Under the pieces are notes generated by a model. The model saw only the letters and a program-made list of their open reading frames with translations, ran no database searches and was not told the origin of the DNA. From Oscillatoria acuminata PCC 6304 (lineage in GTDB: Bacteria; Cyanobacteriota; Cyanobacteriia; Cyanobacteriales; Laspinemataceae), in NCBI RefSeq assembly GCF_000317105.1, contig NC_019693.1, forward strand, positions 1,736,001 through 1,800,000: a stretch of 64,000 nucleotides of DNA, given 5' to 3'. This document shows positions 9,386 through 18,519 of the stretch, in pieces (within the stretch, counting starts at the first letter, position 1; every line of letters begins with the position of its first letter). A program made the position numbers and the translations under genes.

Positions 9386-10168
9386 ATGAGAGGGGAAGTG
9401 AAACCACAATTATTTGCTTTGACAATTCTGTTCCTATCACTGGGGTGGATGGGACTGACTCGCGCCGAAAATGCGACTCACATCCAGCAATTGCGGCAAA
9501 CCAATCAATGTCCAAATTGTGATTTGCGCGGGGTCAATTTGTCTCGGGTTCAACTGAGGGGGGTGAATCTCACGGGCAGCAATCTCACTGGGGCGGATTT
9601 TAGCTATGCTGACTTGGAAAATAGTGACTTGCGCGGGACCAATCTCACTGGAGTTAATTTGAATGGGACCATGCTCTCCGGTGCTCGCCTCGATAGTACA
9701 ACCCAAATCGATCGCAAATGGCGGATTGTCTGGGAACTCGTCTCGCAAGGGGCGCGGGGACGGGATATTTCCGGGGCTGACTTATCTCATGCCTATCTCC
9801 AAAATGTTAATTTCAGTGGAGCAAATTTGGCGGGGTCTAACTTAACTCAGGCTGAATTAAATGGCTGTAACTTAAATAGTGCAGATTTAAGTCGTGCCAA
9901 TCTTACAAATACCAACTTAAGCCGTGCCAATCTCACTAATGCCAACTTAAAAGGGGCAGATTTACGGAATGCCAATTTACAGGGGGCGGATCTAAGTGCG
10001 GCAGACTTAAGGGATGCGGATTTGCGGGGGGCTGATTTAACTCGCGCCGACTTGCGAATGGATTCGGTTTGGGGATATACTCGCTTACGCGGGGCCAATC
10101 TGGAGGGGGTGAATGTCTGTGATGCGGTGATGGATGAGGGGCTAAAAGTGGAGTTGAATTGTCCATAA
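9386..10168 (+). CDS. exported pentapeptide-repeat protein
   Basis: 260 residues with an N-terminal signal sequence (FALTILFLSLGWMGLTRA). The mature part opens with LRQTNQCPNCDLRGVNLS, common in cyanobacterial pentapeptide proteins. Two blocks of A(D/N)LXX repeats follow (about 45-105 and 132-230), interrupted by a non-repeat segment around residues 106-131. The repeats should form a right-handed quadrilateral beta-helix. No catalytic domain is visible. The start lies 2 bases after the last protease stop, so it is probably translated from the same message. Such proteins act as scaffolds or DNA mimics in other systems, but nothing here decides its job. Confidence 0.8.
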   Translation: MRGEVKPQLFALTILFLSLGWMGLTRAENATHIQQLRQTNQCPNCDLRGVNLSRVQLRGVNLTGSNLTGADFSYADLENSDLRGTNLTGVNLNGTMLSGARLDSTTQIDRKWRIVWELVSQGARGRDISGADLSHAYLQNVNFSGANLAGSNLTQAELNGCNLNSADLSRANLTNTNLSRANLTNANLKGADLRNANLQGADLSAADLRDADLRGADLTRADLRMDSVWGYTRLRGANLEGVNVCDAVMDEGLKVELNCP

Positions 10169-10380
10169 GGTCATTGAGGGGCGATCGACGCTATAAAATA
10201 ATAACAGAAATAAAATCCCCAAGTCCGGGGGTACAGGATGGGTTAGAAAGCGGGTGTTTTTTACAAAATTTCTGCCAATCTACACCCAAAAAAGGGCCAA
10301 AAACCCGGTTTCTTGTCCCTGGAATCTCATACTATCCCGATGCTCTAATCATGTTAACCCCAAGGTAGTGAGGTAGTCTC

Positions 10381-13300
10381 ATGCATTTCCCATTCAGTCG
10401 TCTTACCCTCCTTCCGGCGATCGCCTTGCTGTCGGTCCCCGCATCCGGATTCTCTGCGCCTCCCTTGGCGCAAATCCCCCCAATAAACAGGTCCGAACCC
10501 TCCAGCGAACTGCTCAATGATACCCCGCGCCTCCTAGAACAGGGAATCGAGCAGTTTCGCCAGGGAGACTTTCAAACCGCCTTGCAAATTTATCAACAAG
10601 TCTTACAGCAACATTCCCTCCAAGGCGATCGCCTCCAAATGGCGGTTGCCATGACTCAGATTGGCGAAGTTTATACCGCCCTGAGTGATTATACCAACGC
10701 CCTCGAACAATTAGAAGCTGCCTTAGCCATTCGAGAGGAGTTGAACGATCGCCCGGGAGTGGGAGAAACCCTGAATCATATCGGGTTTGTGTACAGTCGC
10801 TTAGGAGACTATCCCCAAGCGCTACAACAGCACGAACAAGCGTTAGAAATTGCCCAAACCTTGAACAATCGTCCCATTGAAGGGGAAGCGTTACATCACA
10901 TTGCCGCACTGTATGCCGCCACGGGAGAGTATCAAAAAGCGGTGCAATTGTATCAAGAAGCCCTGGTCATTCGTCGGGAAGTGGGGGATAAACAAGATGA
11001 AGGACGGACTCTGAATAATTTGGGTGGCGTGTATTATAGTCTGGGAGAGGCCCAACGTGCTTTAGACTTGTATGAACAAGCGCTAAAATTGCGAGAAGAA
11101 ATTGGCGATCGCGCAGGAGTAGCCCGGTTATTAAGTAATATCGGGCTGTTATATCGCCAATTCGGCCAAGGCGATCGGGCATTGTCATACTATGAACAAG
11201 CCTTACCTATTTTAGCAGAAATTGGAGATAAATCCAGTTTAGGCAATACCTTAAATGGCTTAGGGGTACTCTATGAAGAACGCGGAGAGTATCAACAAGC
11301 CTTGTCAATTTATAATCAATCCTTAGCCATTGCCGAAGAAATAGGCGATCGCCCCGGCATGAGTAAAACCCTCGACAATGTAGGGGGAATTTATTATAGC
11401 CTCGGTCAATATCCCCAAGCCCTGACCTTTTATGAACGGTCCTTAAGCCTCCGCCAAAGCCTCGGCGATCGGCCTGGTATGGGAACCATCCTGAATAATT
11501 TAGGCGGGCTGTATTACCGTTTAGGGGAATATCCCGAAGCCCTAGAATTGTTAAAACAAGCCCTAACAATTCGGCAAGAAATTGGCGACAAATCGGGAGA
11601 AAGCCGTAACTTAGATGCGATTGCGATTGTCTATGAAAAGCTGGGTCAATATACCGAAGCCTTAGACCATTATCAACAAGCCCTAGAAATTGCCAACGCT
11701 ATTGGCGACCCCACCGCCCAAGGCAATGCCCTCGAACATATCGGCGGCGTTTACCTCAATTTAGGACAAACCGTCCAATCCTTAAACTTTTTACAACAAG
11801 CCCTACAAACCTTTCAACGCATTGGCGATCGCGTTGCCATCGGACGGACCCTCAATGGCATTGCTTCCGTCTATTATCGCCTGAAACAATATCCTCAAGC
11901 CTTGGAATTTCTCCAACAAAGTATCAAAATTTTAAGAGAAACGGGAGATAAAGCTGGAGAAGCGATCGCCCTGGCTAATTTAGGCAGAATTTTCCAAGAC
12001 CAAGAAGATATTGTTTTAGCCACCGCCTTTTATAAAAAAGCGGTCAACCTTCATGAATCCATCCGCCAAAACCTTAGAGTCCTGTCAATGGAACGGCAAC
12101 AATCCTTTACCGAAACGGTTGCCGAGACCTATCGTCATTTATCCGATTTATTACTCCGGCAAAACCGCGTTTTAGAGGCGCAACAAGTCCTAGATTTATT
12201 AAAAATTCAAGAACTGGATGAATACCTGCAAAATGTTCAAGGCAACGAACAAACCGCCTCCGGAGTCCAGTTTTTACCGGAAGAAGAAAAAATCGCCGAG
12301 GACTATCTAGCCCTTCAAGACCAGGCGATCGAACTCGGGCAAGAATTAAGCCAATTACAAAGCCTTCCTGAAACCGAACGAACCCCAGAACAGCAAGCAC
12401 GGATTGCTGAACTTGAGCCCACCCTGCAAACCCTGCGCCAAAAGTTTGACCGTTTTCTCGAAAGTCCCGAAATTATCGAAATTGCCGCTGAAATTTCCCG
12501 CAAAACCAGTGGAGAAAACCTGGATTTAACCAATATAGCCCAATTGCAAGGGTCATTACAACAGTTAGATCAAAATGCCGCTTTGCTCTATCACCTTATT
12601 TTAGAAGACCGCATCGAACTGATTTTAATTACCCCTGATAGTCCACCCATTCATCGGTCAGTTGCCGTAACTAAAGCCAATTTAAGCCGGGGGATTACGG
12701 AATTTAGAACTGCCCTGACCGTTCCCTCCAAACGAGCCAATGCGGACATTCCTAAAGTAGCAGGGAAGCAGTTATATAATTGGTTAATTCAACCCTTTCA
12801 AAGTGAACTGGACCGGCTAGAAGTCGAGACCATTATTTATGCGCCCGATGGACTCTTGCGTTATATTCCCTTAGCTGCCTTATATGATGGAGAAAAGTGG
12901 CTGGCCCAGCGGTATCAAATTAATAATATTACTGCTGCTTCTTTAACGAACTTCAATGTTGCCCCCCCAGAAGAACTGAAAATTTTAGCGGGTGCATTTA
13001 CCGAAGGAACATATAGCGTGGAAGTGGGAACGCGACAATTAGCATTTTCCGGGTTACCTTTTGCCGGAAAAGAAGTAGAAAATTTGGCGGCGACTATCCC
13101 CGGAACTATGAAACTCATTGATTTGGACTTTAACCGGAGTGCCACAACTTCGGGAATTAGCGATCGCAATATTATCCATTTAGCCACTCACGCCGCCTTT
13201 GTCAGTGGTCAACCGGAAGATTCATTTATCATGTTAGGCGATGGCGATCGCATTACCTTGCGCGACTTAGAAGACTGGTCCTTACCCAACGTCGATTTAA

Positions 13301-13590
13301 TTGTCCTGAGCGCCTGTCAAACTGCAATGGGGGGACAAATGGGTGATGGAACAGAAATCCTGGGATTTGGCTATCAAATGCAAAAAGTCGGTGCCAAAGC
13401 TGCGATCGCCTCTTTATGGTCCGTAGATGATGGCGGCACTCAAGCCCTGATGACTGCTTTTTATAATAGCTTAAAAATGGGAAATAACAAAACTGCAGCC
13501 CTTCAAACGGCTCAATTGGCTTTACTAGAAAGCGATTACAATCATCCCTATTATTGGGCTTCTTTCATCCTCATTGGAAATGGGTTTTAA
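10381..13590 (+). CDS. exported TPR-CHAT (caspase-like) protein
   Basis: 1069 residues. Signal peptide at 1-30 (hydrophobic, SAPPLAQIP). A long TPR array (about 45-580, roughly a dozen 40-residue units of the form 'YxxALxxYEQAL.I..EIGDR.G...LNNLGxxYxxLGxY') is followed by a coiled-coil linker (about 590-720). The C-terminal CHAT domain (about 720-1069) belongs to the caspase-like peptidase clan; the catalytic pair is visible as His937 in HLATHA and Cys979 in LSACQTA. The last ~110 residues have the usual ASLWSVDD and HPYYWASFILIG ending. Exported TPR-CHAT proteins are common in filamentous cyanobacteria with unknown substrates. It sits 212 bases after the protease cluster on the same strand and may be functionally linked to it. 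Confidence 0.88.
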   Translation: MHFPFSRLTLLPAIALLSVPASGFSAPPLAQIPPINRSEPSSELLNDTPRLLEQGIEQFRQGDFQTALQIYQQVLQQHSLQGDRLQMAVAMTQIGEVYTALSDYTNALEQLEAALAIREELNDRPGVGETLNHIGFVYSRLGDYPQALQQHEQALEIAQTLNNRPIEGEALHHIAALYAATGEYQKAVQLYQEALVIRREVGDKQDEGRTLNNLGGVYYSLGEAQRALDLYEQALKLREEIGDRAGVARLLSNIGLLYRQFGQGDRALSYYEQALPILAEIGDKSSLGNTLNGLGVLYEERGEYQQALSIYNQSLAIAEEIGDRPGMSKTLDNVGGIYYSLGQYPQALTFYERSLSLRQSLGDRPGMGTILNNLGGLYYRLGEYPEALELLKQALTIRQEIGDKSGESRNLDAIAIVYEKLGQYTEALDHYQQALEIANAIGDPTAQGNALEHIGGVYLNLGQTVQSLNFLQQALQTFQRIGDRVAIGRTLNGIASVYYRLKQYPQALEFLQQSIKILRETGDKAGEAIALANLGRIFQDQEDIVLATAFYKKAVNLHESIRQNLRVLSMERQQSFTETVAETYRHLSDLLLRQNRVLEAQQVLDLLKIQELDEYLQNVQGNEQTASGVQFLPEEEKIAEDYLALQDQAIELGQELSQLQSLPETERTPEQQARIAELEPTLQTLRQKFDRFLESPEIIEIAAEISRKTSGENLDLTNIAQLQGSLQQLDQNAALLYHLILEDRIELILITPDSPPIHRSVAVTKANLSRGITEFRTALTVPSKRANADIPKVAGKQLYNWLIQPFQSELDRLEVETIIYAPDGLLRYIPLAALYDGEKWLAQRYQINNITAASLTNFNVAPPEELKILAGAFTEGTYSVEVGTRQLAFSGLPFAGKEVENLAATIPGTMKLIDLDFNRSATTSGISDRNIIHLATHAAFVSGQPEDSFIMLGDGDRITLRDLEDWSLPNVDLIVLSACQTAMGGQMGDGTEILGFGYQMQKVGAKAAIASLWSVDDGGTQALMTAFYNSLKMGNNKTAALQTAQLALLESDYNHPYYWASFILIGNGF

Positions 13591-13611
13591 GGGCAGCCAA
13601 TCAATGCTATC

Positions 13612-13824
13612 AGGGAGCATCTACAATGTTGCCTAAAAACCAGTCGGACCTCTCCCCAAACCCCTCCCCACCTCTCCTAAGGCCCTCTCCTAAAAGGAGA
13701 GGGAGAATAAGGAATGAATGTTTGTTGCCGGAGGGGCTTTGAGAATGCTCTTTCCGGCTCCCCCTTCCCTCTTAGGGAAGGGGGCTGGGGGGTTAGGTCT
13801 CTTGAACAAATTGAGATGCTCCCC
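13612..13824. repeat. MITE-like element, family A, copy 1
   Basis: 213 bases bounded by imperfect inverted ends: AGGGAGCATCTACAATGTT on the left and the complement of AAATTGAGATGCTCCCC on the right. The interior contains the block CCAGTCGGACCTCTCCCC, several C-rich/G-rich palindromes and GAATGCTCTTTCCGGCTCCC. A second copy lies at 15818-15975. This copy has about 60 extra internal bases. Confidence 0.7.
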
Positions 13825-13888
13825 GCTATCATCTGCCTTAATCATCTTATTCATTACGTTTTATTTACGAAAAATTAGAAAATCCACC

Positions 13889-13930
13889 CGAAATGTAGAG
13901 GCGAGCAAGCGAATCGCCCCTACATTTCGG
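13889..13930. repeat. palindromic repeat with AAATGTAG ends
   Basis: 42-base inverted repeat starting CCGAAATGTAGAGGCG and ending with its complement CGCCCCTACATTTCGG. Related hairpins lie at 24580-24615 and 63416-63462. It falls between the TPR-CHAT gene and the hydrolase gene and could also act as a weak terminator. Confidence 0.6.
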
Positions 13931-14125
13931 GATTAATGTTAAAGATTGGGTAAGTCCTGAAGGTATCGGCTTTTACAGACAGAATAATGACCTTAATGGG
14001 TATAATCAACCCAAAATCAGGGCTAAAAACCCGGCTTTTTGTCCTAATTATTGAAGCGGAGACCCATGCTTTAGACCCGATGTAGATTACACTAACTGAA
14101 TCAGACTTTAACCCGAGAGAAAGAG

Positions 14126-15004
14126 ATGACAACTGCCCTAGAAACTTGGACTCACAACACGATCGCCGTGAATGGAATCACCCTGCATTATGTGACCCAA
14201 GGGGAAGGCCCCTTGATGCTAATGCTCCACGGCTTTCCCGAATTTTGGTATTCCTGGCGACATCAAATTCCCGAATTTGCCCAAGATTATAAAGTCGTTG
14301 CTGTGGATATGCGCGGCTACAACGACAGCGATAAACCTCAAGATCCATCAGCCTATCAAATCCAAGAATTAATCAAAGATATTGAGGGAATCATTACCGG
14401 ATTGGGATATGAAAGCTGCGTCTTAGTGGGTCATGATTGGGGAGGAGCGATCGCCTGGTATTTTGCCTACAGTTATCCCCGGTTAGTGGAAAAACTCATC
14501 GTCCTCAATATTCCCCATCCCGCCAAATTTGCCGAAGGACTCAGCAGCAATCCCCAGCAAATCTTCAAAAGTTCTTATGCCTTTTTCTTTCAGCTTCCCA
14601 TTGTCCCCGAGTTGCTGATTGAATTCAATGATTATCAGGCCATTGAAATGGCATTTCAAGGCATGGCTGTGAATAAAAACGCCTTTTCCCCGGCTGATAT
14701 TACCGCCTATAAAAATGCCGCCGCCAAACCGGGTGCACTGACTGCGATGCTCAACTATTACCGGAAAACCTTATGGGAATTAGTCTTTGACAAAGAGTGG
14801 AACGTCTTAGAAATTCCCACCCTAATGATTTGGGGAGAAAATGACACCGCCCTCGGGAAAGAATTAACCTACGGAACTGAATCCTACGTTCGGAATTTAC
14901 AGATTCATTATATTCCCAATTGTAGCCATTGGGTACAACAAGAACAACCTGAACAGGTGAATCAGTATATGCGGGAATTTTTATCCGAAAGTTTGGAAAA
15001 ATAG
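14126..15004 (+). CDS. alpha/beta hydrolase, epoxide hydrolase-like
   Basis: 292 residues, the normal size for a soluble epoxide hydrolase or haloalkane dehalogenase relative. The oxyanion motif HGFPEFWYSWR lies at about 35-45. The nucleophile elbow VGHDWGGA puts Asp104 in the nucleophile position, which marks the epoxide hydrolase/dehalogenase branch rather than a serine esterase. The acid IWGENDTAL and the catalytic His268 in NCSHWVQQEQP are also present. No signal peptide is visible. A purine-rich stretch (GAGAGAAAGAG) directly precedes the ATG. It stands alone between repeat elements. The actual substrate cannot be inferred. Confidence 0.85.
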   Translation: MTTALETWTHNTIAVNGITLHYVTQGEGPLMLMLHGFPEFWYSWRHQIPEFAQDYKVVAVDMRGYNDSDKPQDPSAYQIQELIKDIEGIITGLGYESCVLVGHDWGGAIAWYFAYSYPRLVEKLIVLNIPHPAKFAEGLSSNPQQIFKSSYAFFFQLPIVPELLIEFNDYQAIEMAFQGMAVNKNAFSPADITAYKNAAAKPGALTAMLNYYRKTLWELVFDKEWNVLEIPTLMIWGENDTALGKELTYGTESYVRNLQIHYIPNCSHWVQQEQPEQVNQYMREFLSESLEK

Positions 15005-15124
15005 CCATTTACCAGAGGGAGAGAGCCAGAGCCGACGAAAACAGGCCCCCTTCCTTAGATGTAAAGGTTTACCAGACTTTTCAGGGTCAGTTACCATCAC
15101 CGCCGCAACGCTTCCGAAAGTCAG

Positions 15125-15253
15125 ATGCAAAGTCCTGAGCTAGACCCGTCAGCCTTTGTTACCTGGGTAACATCCGCTGTTGCCTGGGTGACATCCTTTA
15201 TCCTTGCCAGTGGGGTATTAATGTTAGTGCCTGAGTTACTGACTCGGGACTAG
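15125..15253 (+). CDS. possible 42-residue hydrophobic small protein
   Basis: A short ATG-to-TAG frame reads MQSPELDPSAFVTWVTSAVA and continues with SFILASGVLMLVPELL, giving a helix of about 25 residues that could span a membrane. Within it 'VTWVTSAVAWVTS' comes from an imperfect direct repeat in the DNA (TTACCTGGGTAACATC / TTGCCTGGGTGACATC). No strong ribosome-binding site is seen, so it may be a chance frame. Confidence 0.2.
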   Translation: MQSPELDPSAFVTWVTSAVAWVTSFILASGVLMLVPELLTRD

Positions 15254-15327
15254 GGTTTTTCTTCAGGGCTGACGGAATCGAGAAAACGCCCTTATGGACC
15301 AAATCAAATAAATTTAGGAAAAGAAAA

Positions 15328-15675
15328 ATGGAAAATATAGCGTTTCTTAAGCGACTGAGGTTCGGTTTTGGAGGCAAAGCGGCCTTTTTGAAGAGAAATT
15401 TAGGGAGAGCGGTTGGATCTCAGGAGACCGAAAAGCGCCCTACTCAATTCCAAGTAAAAGAAGCGATCCGCCAATGGGGTGAACCCTTCCGCGCCTACCT
15501 TGCACTTTTTCAAGACCCTAAGAGCGCGATCAACTCTTTTGAAAACTCCTATGCCGGGGAATACGCGGATCCGCACGACTTTGAACGCCACTACCCCGAG
15601 GGGCTCCCGGGATGTTGCTTCATCAAATCACCTCACGGGGTGTATGCTTTCCGTAATTTTTTTCAGGGGAAGTAA
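15328..15675 (+). CDS. hypothetical protein (115 aa)
   Basis: Not recognised with confidence. The 115-residue product has a basic N-terminal half (KRLRFGFGGKAAFLKRNLG) and a C-terminal half with FENSYAGEYADPHDFERHY. The latter vaguely recalls the 'YxGEYxSxEDFA' stretch of ArdA antirestriction proteins, but the rest of that family is not seen. AGGA lies about 8 bases before the ATG. It sits between repeat-rich segments, away from other genes. The ArdA resemblance is weak. Confidence 0.45.
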   Translation: MENIAFLKRLRFGFGGKAAFLKRNLGRAVGSQETEKRPTQFQVKEAIRQWGEPFRAYLALFQDPKSAINSFENSYAGEYADPHDFERHYPEGLPGCCFIKSPHGVYAFRNFFQGK

Positions 15676-15767
15676 ACAATAACGGGGTGTTCGAGGAAAC
15701 GATGAAAAATGAAAACAAATGATGCAATCCCAGTTAGTTTCCACAACTCCAGTGTTTTGGGGTTAGG

Positions 15768-16045
15768 GAACTCCAAAAAATAAAATATCCAAAACGTTCG
15801 TATTGACTCCTTCAGGAGGGGAGCATCTCAATTTTGCCTAAAAACCAGTCGGACCTCTCCCCAAACCCCTCCCCTAAGAGGGGAGGGGCTTTGAGAATGC
15901 TCTTTCCGGCTCCCCCTTCCCTCTTAGGGAAGGGGGCTGGGGGGTTAGGTCTCTTGAACAAATTGAGATGCCCCCTTCACCGAGTCATCTTAAAGAAACC
16001 CTTGAAGGGGAGACGTTGAACGTTTGGATGATTTATATTTTGCAA
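15768..16045. repeat. composite repeat, family B ends, with a family A element nested inside
   Basis: The left end GAACTCCAAAAAATAAAATA, continuing TCCAAAACGTT, and the right end AACGTTTGGATGATTTATAT form an imperfect inverted pair around an interior that holds the family A element (15818-15975). The same two ends enclose a different interior at 24401-24570, and shortened versions recur in the array at 40581-41119. Confidence 0.65.
15818..15975. repeat. MITE-like element, family A, copy 2
   Basis: 158 bases with ends GGGGAGCATCTCAATTTT and the complement of AAATTGAGATGCCCCC. The interior is nearly identical to copy 1 at 13612-13824, minus about 60 internal bases. It is inserted within the family B repeat described at 15768-16045. 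Confidence 0.7.
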
Positions 16046-16188
16046 TCCCCTTATATCATATTTGCTCGATCACCCACACTGACCTAACCCCCCAACCCCC
16101 GCTCCACCTCTCCTTTATACCCTCTCTATAGAGGAGAGGGAGAATGGGGAAGTATTGGGAGTACCCCTACCGAGGGGTACATCGGATT

Positions 16189-17826
16189 TCACAACGGCAT
16201 AGGCATTAATTGGAGGGTTCCGAGATTGATATCTTTAGGGGAGAGCGATCGCACCTCAAACAGCGCCAACATATCCTTCTGCTGAGGATTGCCTCGGCTG
16301 GCTCCCGTCAACCCCATTGCAATCACCAAACCACAATATCCCTTGGTTTTCTTACAGCGGCCATCCCACTTTTTACGGGCTGCAACGTGAACCGGGTCAT
16401 TTTCCATAAACTCCCCAAACAGATGGAGGTCCCCATTTTCCGTTTGTACAATGCCCAAATCGAAGCGATTACCGCCGAGGGGGTCTTCACCGGGATTAAA
16501 ACCAATTCCCGTCACTCCCCCGGCTTCTTTTAAGGTTTCAATCATCGCTTTAGCCTTGGGTCGAGAGGTTTGAATTAAGATGATTGGCAACCCATCTCCG
16601 CTGGCATGAACTGGAGCCGATTGATAATAAGAAACTGAACCCTCTAGTTCTTTCAAGATTTCCCAAGGAACCACCCCGAGACTGAGAAACGAGTTCGGTG
16701 GCACCAAATCATCGCGCAACAAGGGTTCATCATCATCCTCCTCGTCATCCTCGTCATCGGCGGCACTAACACTCATTTCAAACAGTTTGGCCGCAATTTC
16801 CGGCATCGTACTCACCGTCACTGCCACATTATCTGGACCCTGGCGATCGCCTCCTGGGGGAACCGGAATTTGATAACTGTGACTTAAGTTGGGGAACTTC
16901 CCACCCGTCAGCTTGCGGCGAACACTGCGGAAGAAACGAGCAAACGCATCCAGGGCCAGAATCGTCAGCAGGGCCTCCTCATCATAGAGAATTGCTCGCA
17001 TTCCTTCTAAGGGATGAAGATTGCCAAAAGTCGGCTTGATCTCGCTAGGAGGAAGATCCGAGAGGTCGATATCGTCATCTTCCTCAGCACTTTCAAAGGT
17101 AATAAACAGGCAATCTTGAGATAAAAAGGCTTCTTCTAACCGTTCCGGGGATTCATTGGCAATCACCCGCTTTCTAAACTGAGTTAAAGATTCCAGGGAC
17201 CGATATAAGAGAATGCCATAATCCAATCCCAGCATACCCATGACACAGGCATACAGGGTTCCCATATCCCACCCTTCCAGTTCAATCGAGATAATTTGAT
17301 GATCCGCCAGACATTCCCAGGGACCTGCCTGCCAGACTTCATAGGCTTTGGCTTCTAAACTCTCTACATATTGCGGGGGTAGGAGGGGCGTTTTGCGATC
17401 GACCACATCCTGAAACCCGCGAAACAGTTCATCGATCAGGGGGAGGTCCGGCACATACTCGATGGAAATACCGAGGTCCTGAAGGACGCCTCGGAGAAAA
17501 AACTGGATTTCCCGGTCCTTGACCACAATTTTCTGGGGCCGACCGGGAAGGGCTGGACTGTGAGGGTGTTCCATTGCTCTGAGCAATGCCCGAACCACCG
17601 CTTCGGGACCAGTATCAGGGGAAACCACATCCATCGAACGGACGATTCCCTGGGACCCATCCACCCACATAATGCAGTCCCCCCCGTTTTCTGAATCAAA
17701 ATCTGATAAAGCCGATGAACCTATGGGTAGAGGTTCGGACATCGGACGGCGATCGCCTTCCCAGACCGAGGGAATTTGTTGCAGTTGTTGTAAGCGACGA
17801 AAGGTAGAGCGGTTTAAACCTGCCAT
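16189..17826 (-). CDS. conserved cyanobacterial protein, probably DUF6930-type
   Basis: 545 residues from the ATG at 17826 (a TTG two codons upstream is less likely). It is soluble, with no signal peptide. The N-terminal part resembles the DUF6930 region of cyanobacterial hypotheticals (GGDCIMWVDGSQG..., PQKIVVKDREIQFFLRGVLQ, LGISIEYVPDLPLIDELF). The middle has a very acidic stretch (AADDEDDEEDDDEPLL). The C-terminus contains MIETLKEAGGVTGIGFNPGED and ends in a compact domain with basic CKKTKGYCG. No catalytic motif is evident. It is transcribed alone and converges on the repeats at its 3' side. Function unknown; the DUF name is from memory. Confidence 0.65.
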   Translation of the reverse strand: MAGLNRSTFRRLQQLQQIPSVWEGDRRPMSEPLPIGSSALSDFDSENGGDCIMWVDGSQGIVRSMDVVSPDTGPEAVVRALLRAMEHPHSPALPGRPQKIVVKDREIQFFLRGVLQDLGISIEYVPDLPLIDELFRGFQDVVDRKTPLLPPQYVESLEAKAYEVWQAGPWECLADHQIISIELEGWDMGTLYACVMGMLGLDYGILLYRSLESLTQFRKRVIANESPERLEEAFLSQDCLFITFESAEEDDDIDLSDLPPSEIKPTFGNLHPLEGMRAILYDEEALLTILALDAFARFFRSVRRKLTGGKFPNLSHSYQIPVPPGGDRQGPDNVAVTVSTMPEIAAKLFEMSVSAADDEDDEEDDDEPLLRDDLVPPNSFLSLGVVPWEILKELEGSVSYYQSAPVHASGDGLPIILIQTSRPKAKAMIETLKEAGGVTGIGFNPGEDPLGGNRFDLGIVQTENGDLHLFGEFMENDPVHVAARKKWDGRCKKTKGYCGLVIAMGLTGASRGNPQQKDMLALFEVRSLSPKDINLGTLQLMPMPL

Positions 17827-18519
17827 AAACAATTCATTATAAGGTGTACGCTACAGATGATTAAAATAGCCAGTTAACAGGTCAATCAATGAACCATTAT
17901 CAATTTAAAACTAGCTCGAATTGCCCAATTTTCTCTTTGAGGGCTGCGGTGGAGTCTTCAATAAATCGGACAAGAAACCCTCTATCTCTAATTTTCTGCT
18001 CAATGCTACAGATGAGAAACCCCAAACCCGGTTTGTCTTCCCACTACTGTATTGATATCCTCAAGTCGGGTAAGCCTGAGCAATTCGCCCCAGCCTTACT
18101 CGGCCAGGGGGTTAAGGGCCAGAGGTCCATTGGCTCATTAATTCTATTCACCGACTGACTAGGATTCAACACAATTGAAAACAACAATAAAAACTCCCTG
18201 AATGTCTCAATACTCTACAAAAATTGGGTCGGAGTTGTGGAGCAAGTTAGGATTAGGCATCCCTGAGCAATTCACACAACATTGAAAACGGTTCCAAGTT
18301 GGTTATTAACAGGCTGCTTTGGTCTTCTTTCTCCTGAGAAATGCTCTCAGGTGGGGCATCTACAGTTACCCTATCCCTAGGTTCCCCTGTTTCTCTGCTG
18401 CATTCCTCGCTACAATAAACCTAGAAGAGACTAAAGCCCTCTCAGTATAGAACAGCAACACAAACAACAGCATAGCTAGAACAGCACAGTTAAAACAGGA
18501 ATTAAGGAGACCAGGAAAC
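17827..18519. other. intergenic region upstream of the Fe-S protein gene
   Basis: 693 bases between two divergent genes. It contains a degenerate copy of the AAACCCGGTTT palindrome near 18018 and a low-complexity stretch of CAACA/CACAG just before the iscA-like gene. An open frame at 17889-18158 lacks protein-like character. Promoters for both flanking genes must lie here, but no clear -35/-10 pair can be picked. Confidence 0.4.

Noticed and set aside
17889-18158. 89-codon frame upstream of the IscA/SufA gene
   Set aside because: It runs through a degenerate AAACCCGGTTT repeat and shows no protein pattern.
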